From positions 1 to 12,193 of the forward strand of contig DATLZB010000073.1 of NCBI GenBank assembly GCA_035574175.1: a stretch of DNA of 12,193 bases, read 5' to 3'. Positions 1 through 7,733 of the stretch are shown here, piece by piece (the stretch's first letter is position 1; the number at the start of each line of letters is the position of its first letter). The notes beneath the pieces are model-generated. The model made no database searches, was not told where the DNA came from, and saw nothing but the letters and a program-made list of their open reading frames with translations. The DNA is from DATLZB01 sp035574175. Its GTDB lineage: Bacteria; Pseudomonadota; Alphaproteobacteria; Rhizobiales; Hyphomicrobiaceae. The position numbers were made by a program, and so were the translations under genes.

Positions 1-93
1 GCCATGTTCAGTCTTCGGAGATCGGATCATTCCCTCAAGCACAGACCGCTCTTCCGCCGTCAGCTTGATCGGGGTCGCTTCTTGGATGTTCAT
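1..93 (-). CDS. IS630-family transposase, N-terminal fragment (runs off the left edge)
   Basis: Reading the minus strand from an ATG at 93-91 gives 31 uninterrupted codons, MNIQEATPIKLTAEERSVLE followed by GMIRSPKTEHG, up to the window edge. The Leu-Thr-x-Glu-Glu-Arg opening and the Arg-Ser-x-x-Thr-Glu stretch are typical of the N-terminal helix-turn-helix end of IS630/Tc1-like transposases. A good ribosome binding site (AAGGAAGG on the minus strand, 94-103) sits directly before the ATG and supports the start. The rest, including the DDE catalytic domain, lies outside the window, so intactness cannot be judged. It is transcribed away from dnaN. Family assignment rests on a short motif and could be wrong. 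Confidence 0.62.
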   Translation of the reverse strand, partial: MNIQEATPIKLTAEERSVLEGMIRSPKTEHG

Positions 94-138
94 TCCTTCC
101 TTGAATCACGACTCCGCCTCCAGCGATAGTCGGTACTA

Positions 139-154
139 GCCCTTGCCAAAGGGC
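139..154. repeat. Short perfect hairpin between the transposase fragment and dnaN
   Basis: GCCCTT (139-144) and AAGGGC (149-154) form a six-base inverted repeat with a four-base loop, next to a TA dinucleotide at 134-135 and a CTAG at 136-139. IS630 elements insert at TA, so this may lie at or near the right end of the element, but no second end is visible for comparison. No convincing promoter for dnaN could be picked out in 94-286. Confidence 0.25.
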
Positions 155-286
155 GCGCCTTTCGTTCAAGTTGCTGCTACGCGAATCTCCACCACAACAT
201 CTATCGATGGATACTGCCCCTGGTGCACGAGAGACGACGCGTCCTCGCCGGTTGCGGGGTAGGAGGACGGAGCTGCGAGGCCGACC

Positions 287-1405
287 ATGCGCATTGTGAT
301 CGAACGCAGTGAGCTCTTGAGAGCGCTGGGCCATGTCACGAGCGTGGTGGAGCGGCGCACGACGATTCCGATCCTTTCCAACGTGTTGCTGAGTGCGGCG
401 GGCGACAAGGTACAGTTCCGGGCGACGGACCTGGAACGCGAGGTGATCGAGCACGCACCCGCCAGAGTCGGCACGCAGGGGGCGGTGACCGTGCCGGCCC
501 ATGTCCTGCACGACATCGTCCGCAAGCTTCCCGACGGCGTTGAGGTGGAACTCTTCCGCGATGCCGAGCGCGAGCGGCTTGGCCTGACCTGTGGTCAAGC
601 GCGGTTCGCTTTGCAGACGCTACCTTCTGAAGACTTCCCCGACCTTGCTGCCGGCGAGATGCCGCATCAGTTTGAGATCGCGGCCAAGGACCTCAAACGC
701 CTTATCGAGAAGACGCGCTTCGCCATCTCGACGGAAGAAACGCGCTATTACCTGAACGGCATCTATTTGCACGCGGCCTCCCGGGGCAAGGACCGGATGC
801 TGAGGGCCGTGGCGACCGACGGCCACCGGCTGGCCCAGGTCGAGCTGCCTTGCCCCAAGGGAGCCGCCGACATGCCGGGCGTCATCATTCCGAGGAAGAC
901 CGTACACGAGCTGCATCGGCTGATCGAAGGCTCCGATGCGAGCGTAGCCGCTGGGGTGTCGGCCTCCAAGGTGCGTTTCGAAACCGGAACCGTGACGCTG
1001 ACCTCGAAACTGATCGACGGCACCTTTCCCGACTATGCCAGGGTGATCCCGCACGCCAACGATAAGGAGCTCAAGGCATCGAACGCCCAGTTCATGGCGG
1101 CGGTCGACCGCGTCTCCACCATCGCCAGCGAGCGCGGTCGCGCTGTCAAGCTCGCGCTTGCCTCTGATAAGTTGACTCTTTCCGTCAACAACCCGGAGGG
1201 CGGCAGCGCCACCGAGGAGATTGCGGTCGACTATCGCTCGCCCCCGCTCGAGATCGGCTTCAATGCCCGCTACCTGCTCGACATCGCCGGCCAGCTCGAG
1301 AGCGATGAGATTGTCATGAAGCTCGCCGATCCCGGCTCGCCGACGGTGGTTCGCGATGGTTCCGACGACAGCGCGCTCTACGTGCTGATGCCAATGCGCG
1401 TCTAG
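287..1405 (+). CDS. dnaN: DNA polymerase III subunit beta (sliding clamp)
   Basis: This encodes the ring-shaped processivity clamp that tethers DNA polymerase III and many repair proteins to DNA. The 372-residue product has the usual family length and the three repeated clamp domains. It opens MRIVIERSELLRALGHV, followed by the well-conserved VVERRTTIPILSNVLL stretch, carries the ATDGHRLAQVELP segment near residues 184-196, and ends in the clamp-typical PMRV (E. coli ends PMRL), which belongs to the peptide-binding pocket. The ATG at 287 is preceded by GAGG at 277-280 with six bases of spacing. recF starts six bases after the stop, suggesting co-transcription and translational coupling. dnaA, often the upstream neighbour, is not found in the 286 bases before this gene. 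Confidence 0.97.
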   Translation: MRIVIERSELLRALGHVTSVVERRTTIPILSNVLLSAAGDKVQFRATDLEREVIEHAPARVGTQGAVTVPAHVLHDIVRKLPDGVEVELFRDAERERLGLTCGQARFALQTLPSEDFPDLAAGEMPHQFEIAAKDLKRLIEKTRFAISTEETRYYLNGIYLHAASRGKDRMLRAVATDGHRLAQVELPCPKGAADMPGVIIPRKTVHELHRLIEGSDASVAAGVSASKVRFETGTVTLTSKLIDGTFPDYARVIPHANDKELKASNAQFMAAVDRVSTIASERGRAVKLALASDKLTLSVNNPEGGSATEEIAVDYRSPPLEIGFNARYLLDIAGQLESDEIVMKLADPGSPTVVRDGSDDSALYVLMPMRV

Positions 1406-1411
1406 GCGAGC

Positions 1412-2632
1412 ATGCTGCAGCCCGCTGCCGACAAACTGCAGGGAGACCAGCGCCCCCGCCCGCACCGGAAACCGCGCCACTGGATCGGCCGCCTTTTCCT
1501 CTCGAGCTTCCGCAATTATGTGACCGCCGAGATCGAGGCGGGACCGGAACCCATCGTGTTGGTCGGTCCGAACGGCGTCGGCAAGACCAATCTCCTCGAA
1601 GCTGTATCGCTGCTGGCACCCGGCCATGGGTTGAAACACGCCCCGTATGAAGAGTTGGCCCGCAAGGGCGGACCCGGCGACTGGGCCGTCTCCGCTGTCG
1701 TCCACGGTAGCGTTGGTCCGCTACAGATTGGCACCGCTCTGCGCAGGCCTGCTGGAGGATCCGAGCGGCGGTCCGGCCGCACCGTTCACATCGACGGGGA
1801 GCGCCGTGGCGGTCCGGCCGCATTGGCGGACTGCGTCCACATGGTGTGGCTGGTCCCGGCCATGGACGGCCTCTTTACCGGTCCTGCCAGCGAGCGCCGC
1901 CGCTTTCTCGATCGCCTCATCGTTTCGCTCGATCGCGACTACGCCGGCCGGCTGTCGCGCTTCGAGAGAGCCATGCGCCAACGCAACCGCCTGCTGGAGA
2001 ACGGCCTCGACGAGCGCGTCCTCCTGGAAGGTCTCGAGATTCAGATGGCCGAGACCGGCGTCGCGATCGCTGCTTCACGCAGAGAGGCTGTGTCTGCGCT
2101 CGCCGCCGCCATTGCTGAGCGTCGGATGCGCGACCCCGCATCCCCGTTCCCATGGGTGGGGCTCGATCTTGTCGGCAGCCTCGAAGCCCAGCTTACCGAG
2201 CGCCCCGCCGTCGAAGTCGAGGATGGCTACCGGCACGCTCTCGCCCGCTCGAGGGAACGCGACCGGGCCGCCAAACGCGCTCTCGAAGGCCCGCATCGCA
2301 GCGATCTTCACGTCTGGCACGGACCTAAAGACACGCCAGCCAAGCTCTCTTCGACCGGCGAACAGAAGGCGCTGCTGATGGGGCTGGTCCTCGCCCACGC
2401 GGAACTCCTCGCAGAGCGGCGCCAGCGCCCCGCCCCGATCCTACTGCTCGATGAGGTTGCGGCCCATCTCGACGCCAGGCGACGGGCTGCGCTCTTTGCA
2501 GACATTCTGCACTTGGGCATGCAGGTATGGATGACGGGAACCGACCGCAGGGCCTTCGAAGCCTTGTCGGGGCGCGCCCTTTTTGCCGATGTCGATGACG
2601 GCCGCATCACGGTCGGCGCAAGGCCGCTTTGA
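1412..2632 (+). CDS. recF: DNA replication and repair protein RecF
   Basis: RecF is an SMC-like ABC ATPase that binds gapped DNA and, with RecO and RecR, helps load RecA. The 406-residue product has the FRNY motif near residues 33-36, a Walker A GPNGVGKT at 52-59, an ABC signature LSSTGEQK at 312-319 and a Walker B ILLLDE ending at E348, then AAHLD with the D-loop. The protein carries about 25 basic, Pro/Arg-rich residues before the usual RecF opening. No other in-frame ATG, GTG or TTG occurs between 1412 and the Walker A region, so this extension is probably real. It starts six bases after dnaN with only a weak ribosome binding site, consistent with coupling to dnaN. Confidence 0.96.
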   Translation: MLQPAADKLQGDQRPRPHRKPRHWIGRLFLSSFRNYVTAEIEAGPEPIVLVGPNGVGKTNLLEAVSLLAPGHGLKHAPYEELARKGGPGDWAVSAVVHGSVGPLQIGTALRRPAGGSERRSGRTVHIDGERRGGPAALADCVHMVWLVPAMDGLFTGPASERRRFLDRLIVSLDRDYAGRLSRFERAMRQRNRLLENGLDERVLLEGLEIQMAETGVAIAASRREAVSALAAAIAERRMRDPASPFPWVGLDLVGSLEAQLTERPAVEVEDGYRHALARSRERDRAAKRALEGPHRSDLHVWHGPKDTPAKLSSTGEQKALLMGLVLAHAELLAERRQRPAPILLLDEVAAHLDARRRAALFADILHLGMQVWMTGTDRRAFEALSGRALFADVDDGRITVGARPL

Positions 2633-2682
2633 TGGCCCCTTGCGACGTCTGCGCGCACGCACCAAATAATTGAAAAGAAACA

Positions 2683-2695
2683 ACAATATTATTGT
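2683..2695. promoter_or_regulatory. Perfect AT-rich 13-bp palindrome upstream of gyrB
   Basis: ACAATA, a central T, and TATTGT form a perfect dyad inside an AT-rich patch (about 2660-2700) that stands out in this GC-rich window. A -10-like TATTAT lies inside it, but no properly spaced -35 was found, so it may be an operator, part of a promoter, or an easily melted stretch. The gap from recF to gyrB (2633-2793) is the only long gap in the dnaN-recF-gyrB block, so gyrB probably has its own promoter here. Confidence 0.35.
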
Positions 2696-2727
2696 GAGAA
2701 CGCCACCATGCCAACACCTTTTCACAC

Positions 2728-2747
2728 CCACCATTGGCCTTTGGTGG
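2728..2747 (+). promoter_or_regulatory. Hairpin overlapping the gyrB leader
   Basis: CCACCA (2728-2733) pairs with TGGTGG (2742-2747) around an eight-base loop, TTGGCCTT. A -10-like TATAAG follows at once at 2748-2753, about 40 bases before the gyrB start codon. There is no run of T residues after the stem, so it does not look like a terminator for recF. It could be an operator or a leader stem acting on gyrB. Confidence 0.3.
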
Positions 2748-2793
2748 TATAAGTGAACGATCCCTTCGACACCCCCTGACAGGAAGCCTTTGC

Positions 2794-5241
2794 ATGAGCG
2801 CACAGCCGGCGAGGAAGGAGCAGGCCGCGGAGAGCTACGGCGCGGAGAACATCAAGGTCCTCAAAGGGCTCGATGCCGTCCGCAAGCGCCCGGGCATGTA
2901 CATCGGTGACACCGACGACGGCTCCGGCCTGCATCACATGGTTTACGAGGTGGTCGACAACGCCATCGATGAGGCGCTTGCCGGCTTTGCCACGGAAGTG
3001 CAGGTGACCCTGAACCCGGACGGCTCGTGCACGGTCACCGACAACGGTCGCGGCATTCCGGTCGACATCCACCCCGAAGAGGGCGTGTCGGCGGCCGAGG
3101 TTGTGATGACTCAGCTCCACGCTGGTGGCAAGTTCGGCGAGGGCGGCGAGGCGAGCCCCTACAAGGTATCCGGCGGCCTGCACGGCGTTGGGGTGTCGGT
3201 GGTCAATGCCCTCTCCTCCTGGCTCGAACTCACCATCTGGCGCGACGGCAAGGAGCACTTCATCCGCTTTCGCAACGGCGAGCCCGAGGCCCCGCTCGCC
3301 GTCGTGCGCGAGGTGGCCGACAAGCGCGGCACGCGCGTCACCTTCAGCCCGAGCCTCGAGACCTTCCACAACGTCACCGAATTCAGCTACGAGACGCTCG
3401 AGCATCGCCTGCGCGAGCTCGCCTTCCTCAACTCAGGCGTCCGCGTGGTGCTGACCGACGCACGTCACGCCGACGCACGACGGGAAGTCATGCTCTACGA
3501 AGGCGGCCTCGGCGCCTTTGTCCGCTATCTCGACCGCTCCAAGCAGCCCTTGATCGACCGCCCCATCATGATCAGTGCCGAGCGCGACCGCGTTATCGTC
3601 GAGGCGGCGCTGTGGTGGAATGACAGCTACCACGAGAACATGCTCTGCTTCACCAACAACATCCCTCAGCGCGATGGCGGCACGCACCTCGCCGGCTTCC
3701 GCGCTGCGCTCACCCGCGTCATCAACAAGTATGCGGAGGAGAGCGGCATCGCCAAGAAGGAGAAGGTGACGCTGACCGGCGACGATGCCCGTGAAGGGCT
3801 CACCTGCGTCCTGTCGGTGAAGGTCCCGGATCCAAAGTTTTCAAGCCAGACCAAGGACAAGCTCGTCTCCTCCGAAGTCAAGCCGATCGTCGAATCGGTT
3901 ATCGCGGATCAGCTCTCGGCTTGGCTTGAGGAGCATCCCAAGGAAGGCAAGATCGTCGTCACCAAGGTGGTCGAAGCGGCCGCCGCCCGCGAGGCGGCGC
4001 GCAAGGCGCGCGAGCTCACCCGCCGCAAGGGTGCCCTCGACATGGCGAACTTGCCGGGCAAGCTCGCCGAGTGCCAGGACCGTAACGCCGCCAACACCGA
4101 GCTGTTCATCGTCGAGGGCGACTCCGCCGGGGGCTCGGCCAAGCAGGCTCGCAATCGCGAATTCCAAGCCGTGCTGCCGATTCGCGGCAAGATCTTGAAC
4201 GTCGAGCGCGCTCGCTTCGACAAGATGCTTTCGTCCCAGGAGGTGGGCACGCTCATCACCGCACTCGGCACCGGCATCGGTCGCGATGACTTCGATCTCT
4301 CCAAGCTGCGCTATCACAAGATCATTATCATGACGGATGCCGATGTCGACGGCGCCCACATCCGCACTCTGCTGCTGACGTTCTTCTACCGGCAGATGCC
4401 GGAGCTCGTGGAGAAGGGCCATCTCTTCATCGCCCAGCCACCTCTCTACAAGGTGACCAAAGGCAAGTCCGAAACTTACCTGAAGGATGAGACCGCGCTC
4501 GAGGATTTCCTGATCGAGGGTGGCCTCGAGGACGCGGTGCTGCAACTGGGGACGGGCGAGCAGCGCGCCGGCCGCGATCTGCGCGATATCGTCGACCAGG
4601 CCCGCGCCGTGCAGCGGCTCATGGACGGCCTTCACTCCCGCTATGCACGCTTCATCGTCGAGCAGGCGGCTATCGGCGGCGCACTCGACGTGGGCCTGCT
4701 CGCCGACCGCGCGCGTGCCGAAGCCACCGCGGAGCTGGTCGCCGAGCGGCTGAACCTGATTTCAGAGGAAACCGAGCGCGGCTGGCAGGGCCAAACGTCG
4801 GATGAAGGGTTCGCCTTCGCCCGTGAGGTGCGCGGCGTGAAGGAGAGCTACACCCTCGACCGCGCCTTTCTGTCCTCGCTCGACGCGCGCCGACTGAACG
4901 AGCGGCAAGCCCACCTCAACGAGGTCTACCGGCTGCCTGGCACGCTGCGCCGCAAGGATTCCGAAAGGCCGGTGCACGGCCCCGCTTCGCTCCTCAAGGC
5001 CGTCTACGAGGCTGGCCGCAAGGGCATCTCGCTGCAACGCTACAAGGGCCTTGGCGAGATGAACCCCGAGCAGCTCTGGCAGACCACCCTCGACCGGGAG
5101 ACCCGTACCCTGCTGCAGGTCAAGCTCGGCGATCTCGTCGAGGCCGACGAAGTCTTCTCTAAGCTGATGGGCGATCTCGTCGAGCCCCGCCGCGAGTTTA
5201 TCCAGGAAAACGCGCTTGCCGTCGCCAACCTGGACGTGTGA
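2794..5241 (+). CDS. gyrB: DNA gyrase subunit B
   Basis: This is the ATPase/TOPRIM subunit of the type IIA topoisomerase that introduces negative supercoils. The 815-residue product shows the GHKL ATPase start (KRPGMYIGDT near 31-40, EVVDNAIDEAL with Asn56), DNGRGIP, and the GGLHGVGVSVVNALS ATP-lid glycine loop. The TOPRIM domain follows with EGDSAGG starting at Glu441 and TDADVDGAHI with the metal-binding Asp515/Asp517 pair. The C-terminal RYKGLGEMNPEQLW motif is also present. The GyrB-specific reading over ParE is supported by the dnaN-recF neighbourhood. The ATG at 2794 is chosen because AGGAAG at 2781-2786 sits seven bases ahead and the conserved domain begins about 17 residues later. An in-frame TTG at 2734 would add 20 residues of no family resemblance. 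Confidence 0.97.
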   Translation: MSAQPARKEQAAESYGAENIKVLKGLDAVRKRPGMYIGDTDDGSGLHHMVYEVVDNAIDEALAGFATEVQVTLNPDGSCTVTDNGRGIPVDIHPEEGVSAAEVVMTQLHAGGKFGEGGEASPYKVSGGLHGVGVSVVNALSSWLELTIWRDGKEHFIRFRNGEPEAPLAVVREVADKRGTRVTFSPSLETFHNVTEFSYETLEHRLRELAFLNSGVRVVLTDARHADARREVMLYEGGLGAFVRYLDRSKQPLIDRPIMISAERDRVIVEAALWWNDSYHENMLCFTNNIPQRDGGTHLAGFRAALTRVINKYAEESGIAKKEKVTLTGDDAREGLTCVLSVKVPDPKFSSQTKDKLVSSEVKPIVESVIADQLSAWLEEHPKEGKIVVTKVVEAAAAREAARKARELTRRKGALDMANLPGKLAECQDRNAANTELFIVEGDSAGGSAKQARNREFQAVLPIRGKILNVERARFDKMLSSQEVGTLITALGTGIGRDDFDLSKLRYHKIIIMTDADVDGAHIRTLLLTFFYRQMPELVEKGHLFIAQPPLYKVTKGKSETYLKDETALEDFLIEGGLEDAVLQLGTGEQRAGRDLRDIVDQARAVQRLMDGLHSRYARFIVEQAAIGGALDVGLLADRARAEATAELVAERLNLISEETERGWQGQTSDEGFAFAREVRGVKESYTLDRAFLSSLDARRLNERQAHLNEVYRLPGTLRRKDSERPVHGPASLLKAVYEAGRKGISLQRYKGLGEMNPEQLWQTTLDRETRTLLQVKLGDLVEADEVFSKLMGDLVEPRREFIQENALAVANLDV

Positions 5242-5270
5242 GGCGTCGGCCCGACTGGCGCCGGATTTTT
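5242..5270 (+). terminator. Possible terminator after gyrB
   Basis: Immediately after the gyrB stop a GC-rich stretch folds around GTCG-GCC-CGAC, with partial outer pairing between GGC and GGCGCC, and is followed by GGATTTTT. The stem is imperfect, but the T run and position fit an intrinsic terminator separating gyrB from the sulfur genes. Confidence 0.35.
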
Positions 5271-5343
5271 CGCCTTGGCTTGGAAGGGCCGGACCGCCGC
5301 GCTAAGAAGGCCTGGCTGATTGACATGCCAAGTCGAAGTCGCG

Positions 5344-5718
5344 ATGAGCTACACCAGCGCACGTACATTGCTACCGCTCTTGTCCTTGTCGATCGCAACG
5401 GATGCCTTTCTCGCCGGTTCGGCTGCTGCCGACGAGGCCAGGCTCAAGGCCTACGGGCAGCACCTTTCCCAGCAGTGCACCGCTTGCCATCGCGCCGACG
5501 GTGTGCGCGTCGGGGGCATTCCTGCCATCGTGGGTTGGCCAGTCGACCAGTTCGTTGCCGTCCTGAAGTCGTACAAGAGCGGCGAGCGCACCAACCCGGT
5601 GATGAAGTCCGTCACCGAGCCGCTGGGCGAGGAAGAAATGATGGCGCTGGCCGCCCACTTCGGCGCCTTATCCAAGCCCGCGCCAGGGGCTGAGAGAAAG
5701 GCGCCAAAGCCGAGATAA
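5344..5718 (+). CDS. Secreted monoheme cytochrome c, likely electron partner of FCSD
   Basis: A small c-type cytochrome of 124 residues. It begins with a hydrophobic signal peptide (about residues 1-29, ending in an Ala-rich cleavage region), followed by a single heme-attachment motif CTACH at residues 45-49. The downstream Met87 in NPVMK is a plausible sixth heme ligand, giving a class I cytochrome fold acting in the periplasm. Its gene lies 16 bases from the end of the convergently oriented FCSD flavoprotein gene. In known flavocytochromes c the heme subunit (FccA or SoxE) accepts electrons from that flavoprotein, so this is inferred to be the partner. Here it has one heme, while several FCSD cytochromes have two. 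The ATG at 5344 gives the best signal peptide; a TTG at 5320 would add eight residues. Confidence 0.85.
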   Translation: MSYTSARTLLPLLSLSIATDAFLAGSAAADEARLKAYGQHLSQQCTACHRADGVRVGGIPAIVGWPVDQFVAVLKSYKSGERTNPVMKSVTEPLGEEEMMALAAHFGALSKPAPGAERKAPKPR

Positions 5719-5734
5719 GCCGCCACCCTGACCG

Positions 5735-7045
5735 TCAGCTCTTCTTCTTGGGGCCGACCGCCGGCGCATCCGTTGCGAAGATGTCGCTGACGATTCCGGA
5801 GTACCAGCCGAGGCTTTCCTGATAATTGGCTTTGTGGGTCGCCGCATCCTCGCCGGGCTTTGAGACGAACTCGCCGGAGGGCACCAGCTTGCCGCCCTTG
5901 GGCGCGTAATTGGCGCCCACCTTGATGCTGTCGTCGGGAGCCACCATCGACCAGCAGGTATTACGGAAGGTCGCCGGAAAACGTGGCTTGCTCGCGAGGT
6001 CTGCCAAGATTTCCGCAGCTACGACCTTAGCTTGGCTGTTGGCCGAAAACGCCGATTTCGGCATCTCTGCCGCGATCGAGGCATCGCCCAGCACGTACAC
6101 GCCCTCCACCTTGCGTGAGGTGAAGTTCTCCGGGTTGATGGGGCACCAGTCGCCGTCGGCGAGACCCGCCTTGTGCGCGATCTCCCCGGCGCGTTGGTTG
6201 GGAATGATATTGGCGACGTCGGCCTTGACCGTCTTGCCGCCCTTGGTGGTGACCGTCATCGCCTTCGTGTCGACCTTGACCACGGTGAAATCGTCGAGCT
6301 CCGTGCTCAAATTGAGCTCGAGGTTGGCCTTGTAGTACTTCTCGAAGGCCTCCATGAACACCGGCTGCTTGGAAAAGCTGCGCTTGGGATCGAGGATCAC
6401 GAGCTTGGACTTGGGCTTTCGTGTTTTGAGGAAGTGGGCGATCATGCACGCGCGCTCGTAGGGACCCGGCGGACAGCGGTAGGGATTATTGGGCGGCGCC
6501 ATCACCACCACCCCACCGTCGCGCATGCGCTCGAGTTGGCTCTTGAGCAAGGTCGTCTGCGTGCCGGCCTGATAGGCATGCGGCATGATCTGGGCCGCCT
6601 GTCGCGAATAGCCTTCGATGGAGTCGTACTTGAGGTCGATGCCGGGCGACACCACCAGCCGGTCGTAGGAATGCGTGCCGCTGCGCGTGCGCACCGTCTT
6701 CTTGGCGGTATCGACGTCCGTCGCCAGCTCCGCCACCGCCTTCACGCCGCGCCGCTTGAGCCCGTTGTAGTTGTGGGTGATCGAGCGGAACGTTCGGAAG
6801 CCCCCGAGATAGAGGTTCGAGAAGAAGCAGGTGGTATACTGCGGTTGCACCTCAATCAGCGTGATTTCGATGTTCGTACCGGCCTGGGCGAGCTGGTTGG
6901 CCACGGTCGCGCCGCCCGGCCCGCCGCCGATAATGACCACCCTCGGCCGTGCTTGCGCGACGGCGGGTGCACCGTAAAGAGAGGCGCCCGCTACCGCGAC
7001 CGCCCCCAGTCCCAGCCCGAACTGACGCCTGTCGGGATGCTTCAT
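5735..7045 (-). CDS. fccB: Flavocytochrome c sulfide dehydrogenase, flavoprotein subunit
   Basis: FCSD oxidises sulfide in the periplasm and passes electrons to a c-type cytochrome. The 436-residue product starts with a Tat signal, DRRQFGLG at residues 5-12, then a hydrophobic stretch and cleavage near residue 30. The nucleotide fold opens VVIIGGGPGG (36-45). Cys73 in YTTCFFSN matches the cysteine that carries covalent FAD in Allochromatium FccB. Cys191 in PYRCPPGPYER and Cys364 in RNTCWSM match the redox-active disulfide pair, and the C-terminal part resembles the FCSD flavin-binding domain. The start at 7045 is chosen for its GGGAGGGG ribosome binding site and the Tat motif; an upstream in-frame ATG at 7123 would put 26 residues ahead of the signal. 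It could also be called soxF. It converges on the cytochrome c gene and diverges from soxY. Confidence 0.92.
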   Translation of the reverse strand: MKHPDRRQFGLGLGAVAVAGASLYGAPAVAQARPRVVIIGGGPGGATVANQLAQAGTNIEITLIEVQPQYTTCFFSNLYLGGFRTFRSITHNYNGLKRRGVKAVAELATDVDTAKKTVRTRSGTHSYDRLVVSPGIDLKYDSIEGYSRQAAQIMPHAYQAGTQTTLLKSQLERMRDGGVVVMAPPNNPYRCPPGPYERACMIAHFLKTRKPKSKLVILDPKRSFSKQPVFMEAFEKYYKANLELNLSTELDDFTVVKVDTKAMTVTTKGGKTVKADVANIIPNQRAGEIAHKAGLADGDWCPINPENFTSRKVEGVYVLGDASIAAEMPKSAFSANSQAKVVAAEILADLASKPRFPATFRNTCWSMVAPDDSIKVGANYAPKGGKLVPSGEFVSKPGEDAATHKANYQESLGWYSGIVSDIFATDAPAVGPKKKS

Positions 7046-7099
7046 CGTCCCCTCCCTTTTCCTGTCCCGGCCCGCCACAGACGGCATGACCACACGGCT

Positions 7100-7128
7100 T
7101 TGAATTGCTGACGGCATTCTCATATGCT
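7100..7128 (+). promoter_or_regulatory. Candidate soxY promoter with overlapping dyads, in the fccB-soxY divergent gap
   Basis: TTGAAT (7100-7105) and TATGCT (7123-7128) are spaced 17 bases apart and resemble -35 and -10 boxes reading toward soxY. Two short dyads overlap them: GAAT-N10-ATTC (7102-7119) and GCAT-N6-ATGC (7114-7127). The 170-base gap separates two divergent sulfur genes and is the natural place for shared control. Sulfide-responsive ArsR-type repressors often bind such sites, but none is encoded here and the arms are short. Confidence 0.35.
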
Positions 7129-7215
7129 ACGTGCGCGAACTCAAGGGTTCCGGCCGTTGCGTCGGACGCATGCTGGATGGTGTAGCCGAAGAGCGGCAGA
7201 GAGGGGCATACAGGT

Positions 7216-7698
7216 ATGTTGCAATGCAACGGTATTTGCGTCGTCGACCGGCGGGAATTCGTGCTTGGCGCCACGGCTGCCGCTCTTCTCGCCCCGGTGC
7301 TGGCTGAGCCCGCTCTCGCCCAGAGCAAGGGACCGGAGAACGAGTGGCAGCAGCTGCTGAAGCGCATCTTGGGTGACGCCACCCCGACCGAGGGTCGCAT
7401 CGCGCTCGAGCTGCCGGAGATAGCCGAGAACGGCAACACCGTGCCGTTCAACGTCTCGGTCGAGAGCCGGATGACGGAGAGCGACCACGTCAAGGCTATT
7501 CACCTCATCTCGACTGCCAACCCGCAGCCGGCTGTGGCTACGTTCCGTTTCACGCCCGCCTCCGGTAAGGCCAGCGTGGCGAGCCGCATGCGCCTTGCCC
7601 AGACCCAGGACGTCGTTGCCCTCGCCGAGTTGAGCGACGGCAAGTTCTTGATGGCACGACAGGCCGTGCGCGTGACCATCGGCGGCTGCGGCGGTTGA
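7216..7698 (+). CDS. soxY: Thiosulfate oxidation carrier protein SoxY
   Basis: SoxY, bound to SoxZ, carries sulfur intermediates through the Sox cycle on a C-terminal cysteine. The 160-residue product ends exactly in IGGCGG, placing the carrier Cys158 in the flexible GGCGG arm that defines the family. The N-terminus carries a Tat-type signal, DRREFVLG at 11-18, then a hydrophobic segment and an Ala-x-Ala site near 33-35, so export as a folded protein is expected. The ATG at 7216 lies about ten bases after a GAGAGGGG ribosome binding site; the 10 residues before the twin arginines are unusual in holding two cysteines (Cys4, Cys8). soxZ follows after 35 bases. fccB is divergent upstream. Confidence 0.94.
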   Translation: MLQCNGICVVDRREFVLGATAAALLAPVLAEPALAQSKGPENEWQQLLKRILGDATPTEGRIALELPEIAENGNTVPFNVSVESRMTESDHVKAIHLISTANPQPAVATFRFTPASGKASVASRMRLAQTQDVVALAELSDGKFLMARQAVRVTIGGCGG

Positions 7699-7733
7699 TG
7701 GCAACAGGCCCGAGATTGGCGGAGTAACACGCG

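Noticed and set aside
35..598. Minus-strand open frame of 187 codons across the left edge and dnaN
   Set aside because: It lies opposite the conserved dnaN frame, has low-complexity Arg/Gly-rich content and no family resemblance. The real minus-strand gene at the edge uses a different frame (1-93).
620..1705. Long minus-strand open frame opposite dnaN and recF
   Set aside because: High GC at third positions removes stops on the opposite strand. The product resembles no family, and it spans two genes with clear conserved domains.
6173..7111. Plus-strand open frame of 312 codons opposite fccB
   Set aside because: The minus strand encodes a complete FCSD flavoprotein with Tat signal and catalytic cysteines; the plus frame is His/Arg-rich shadow sequence.
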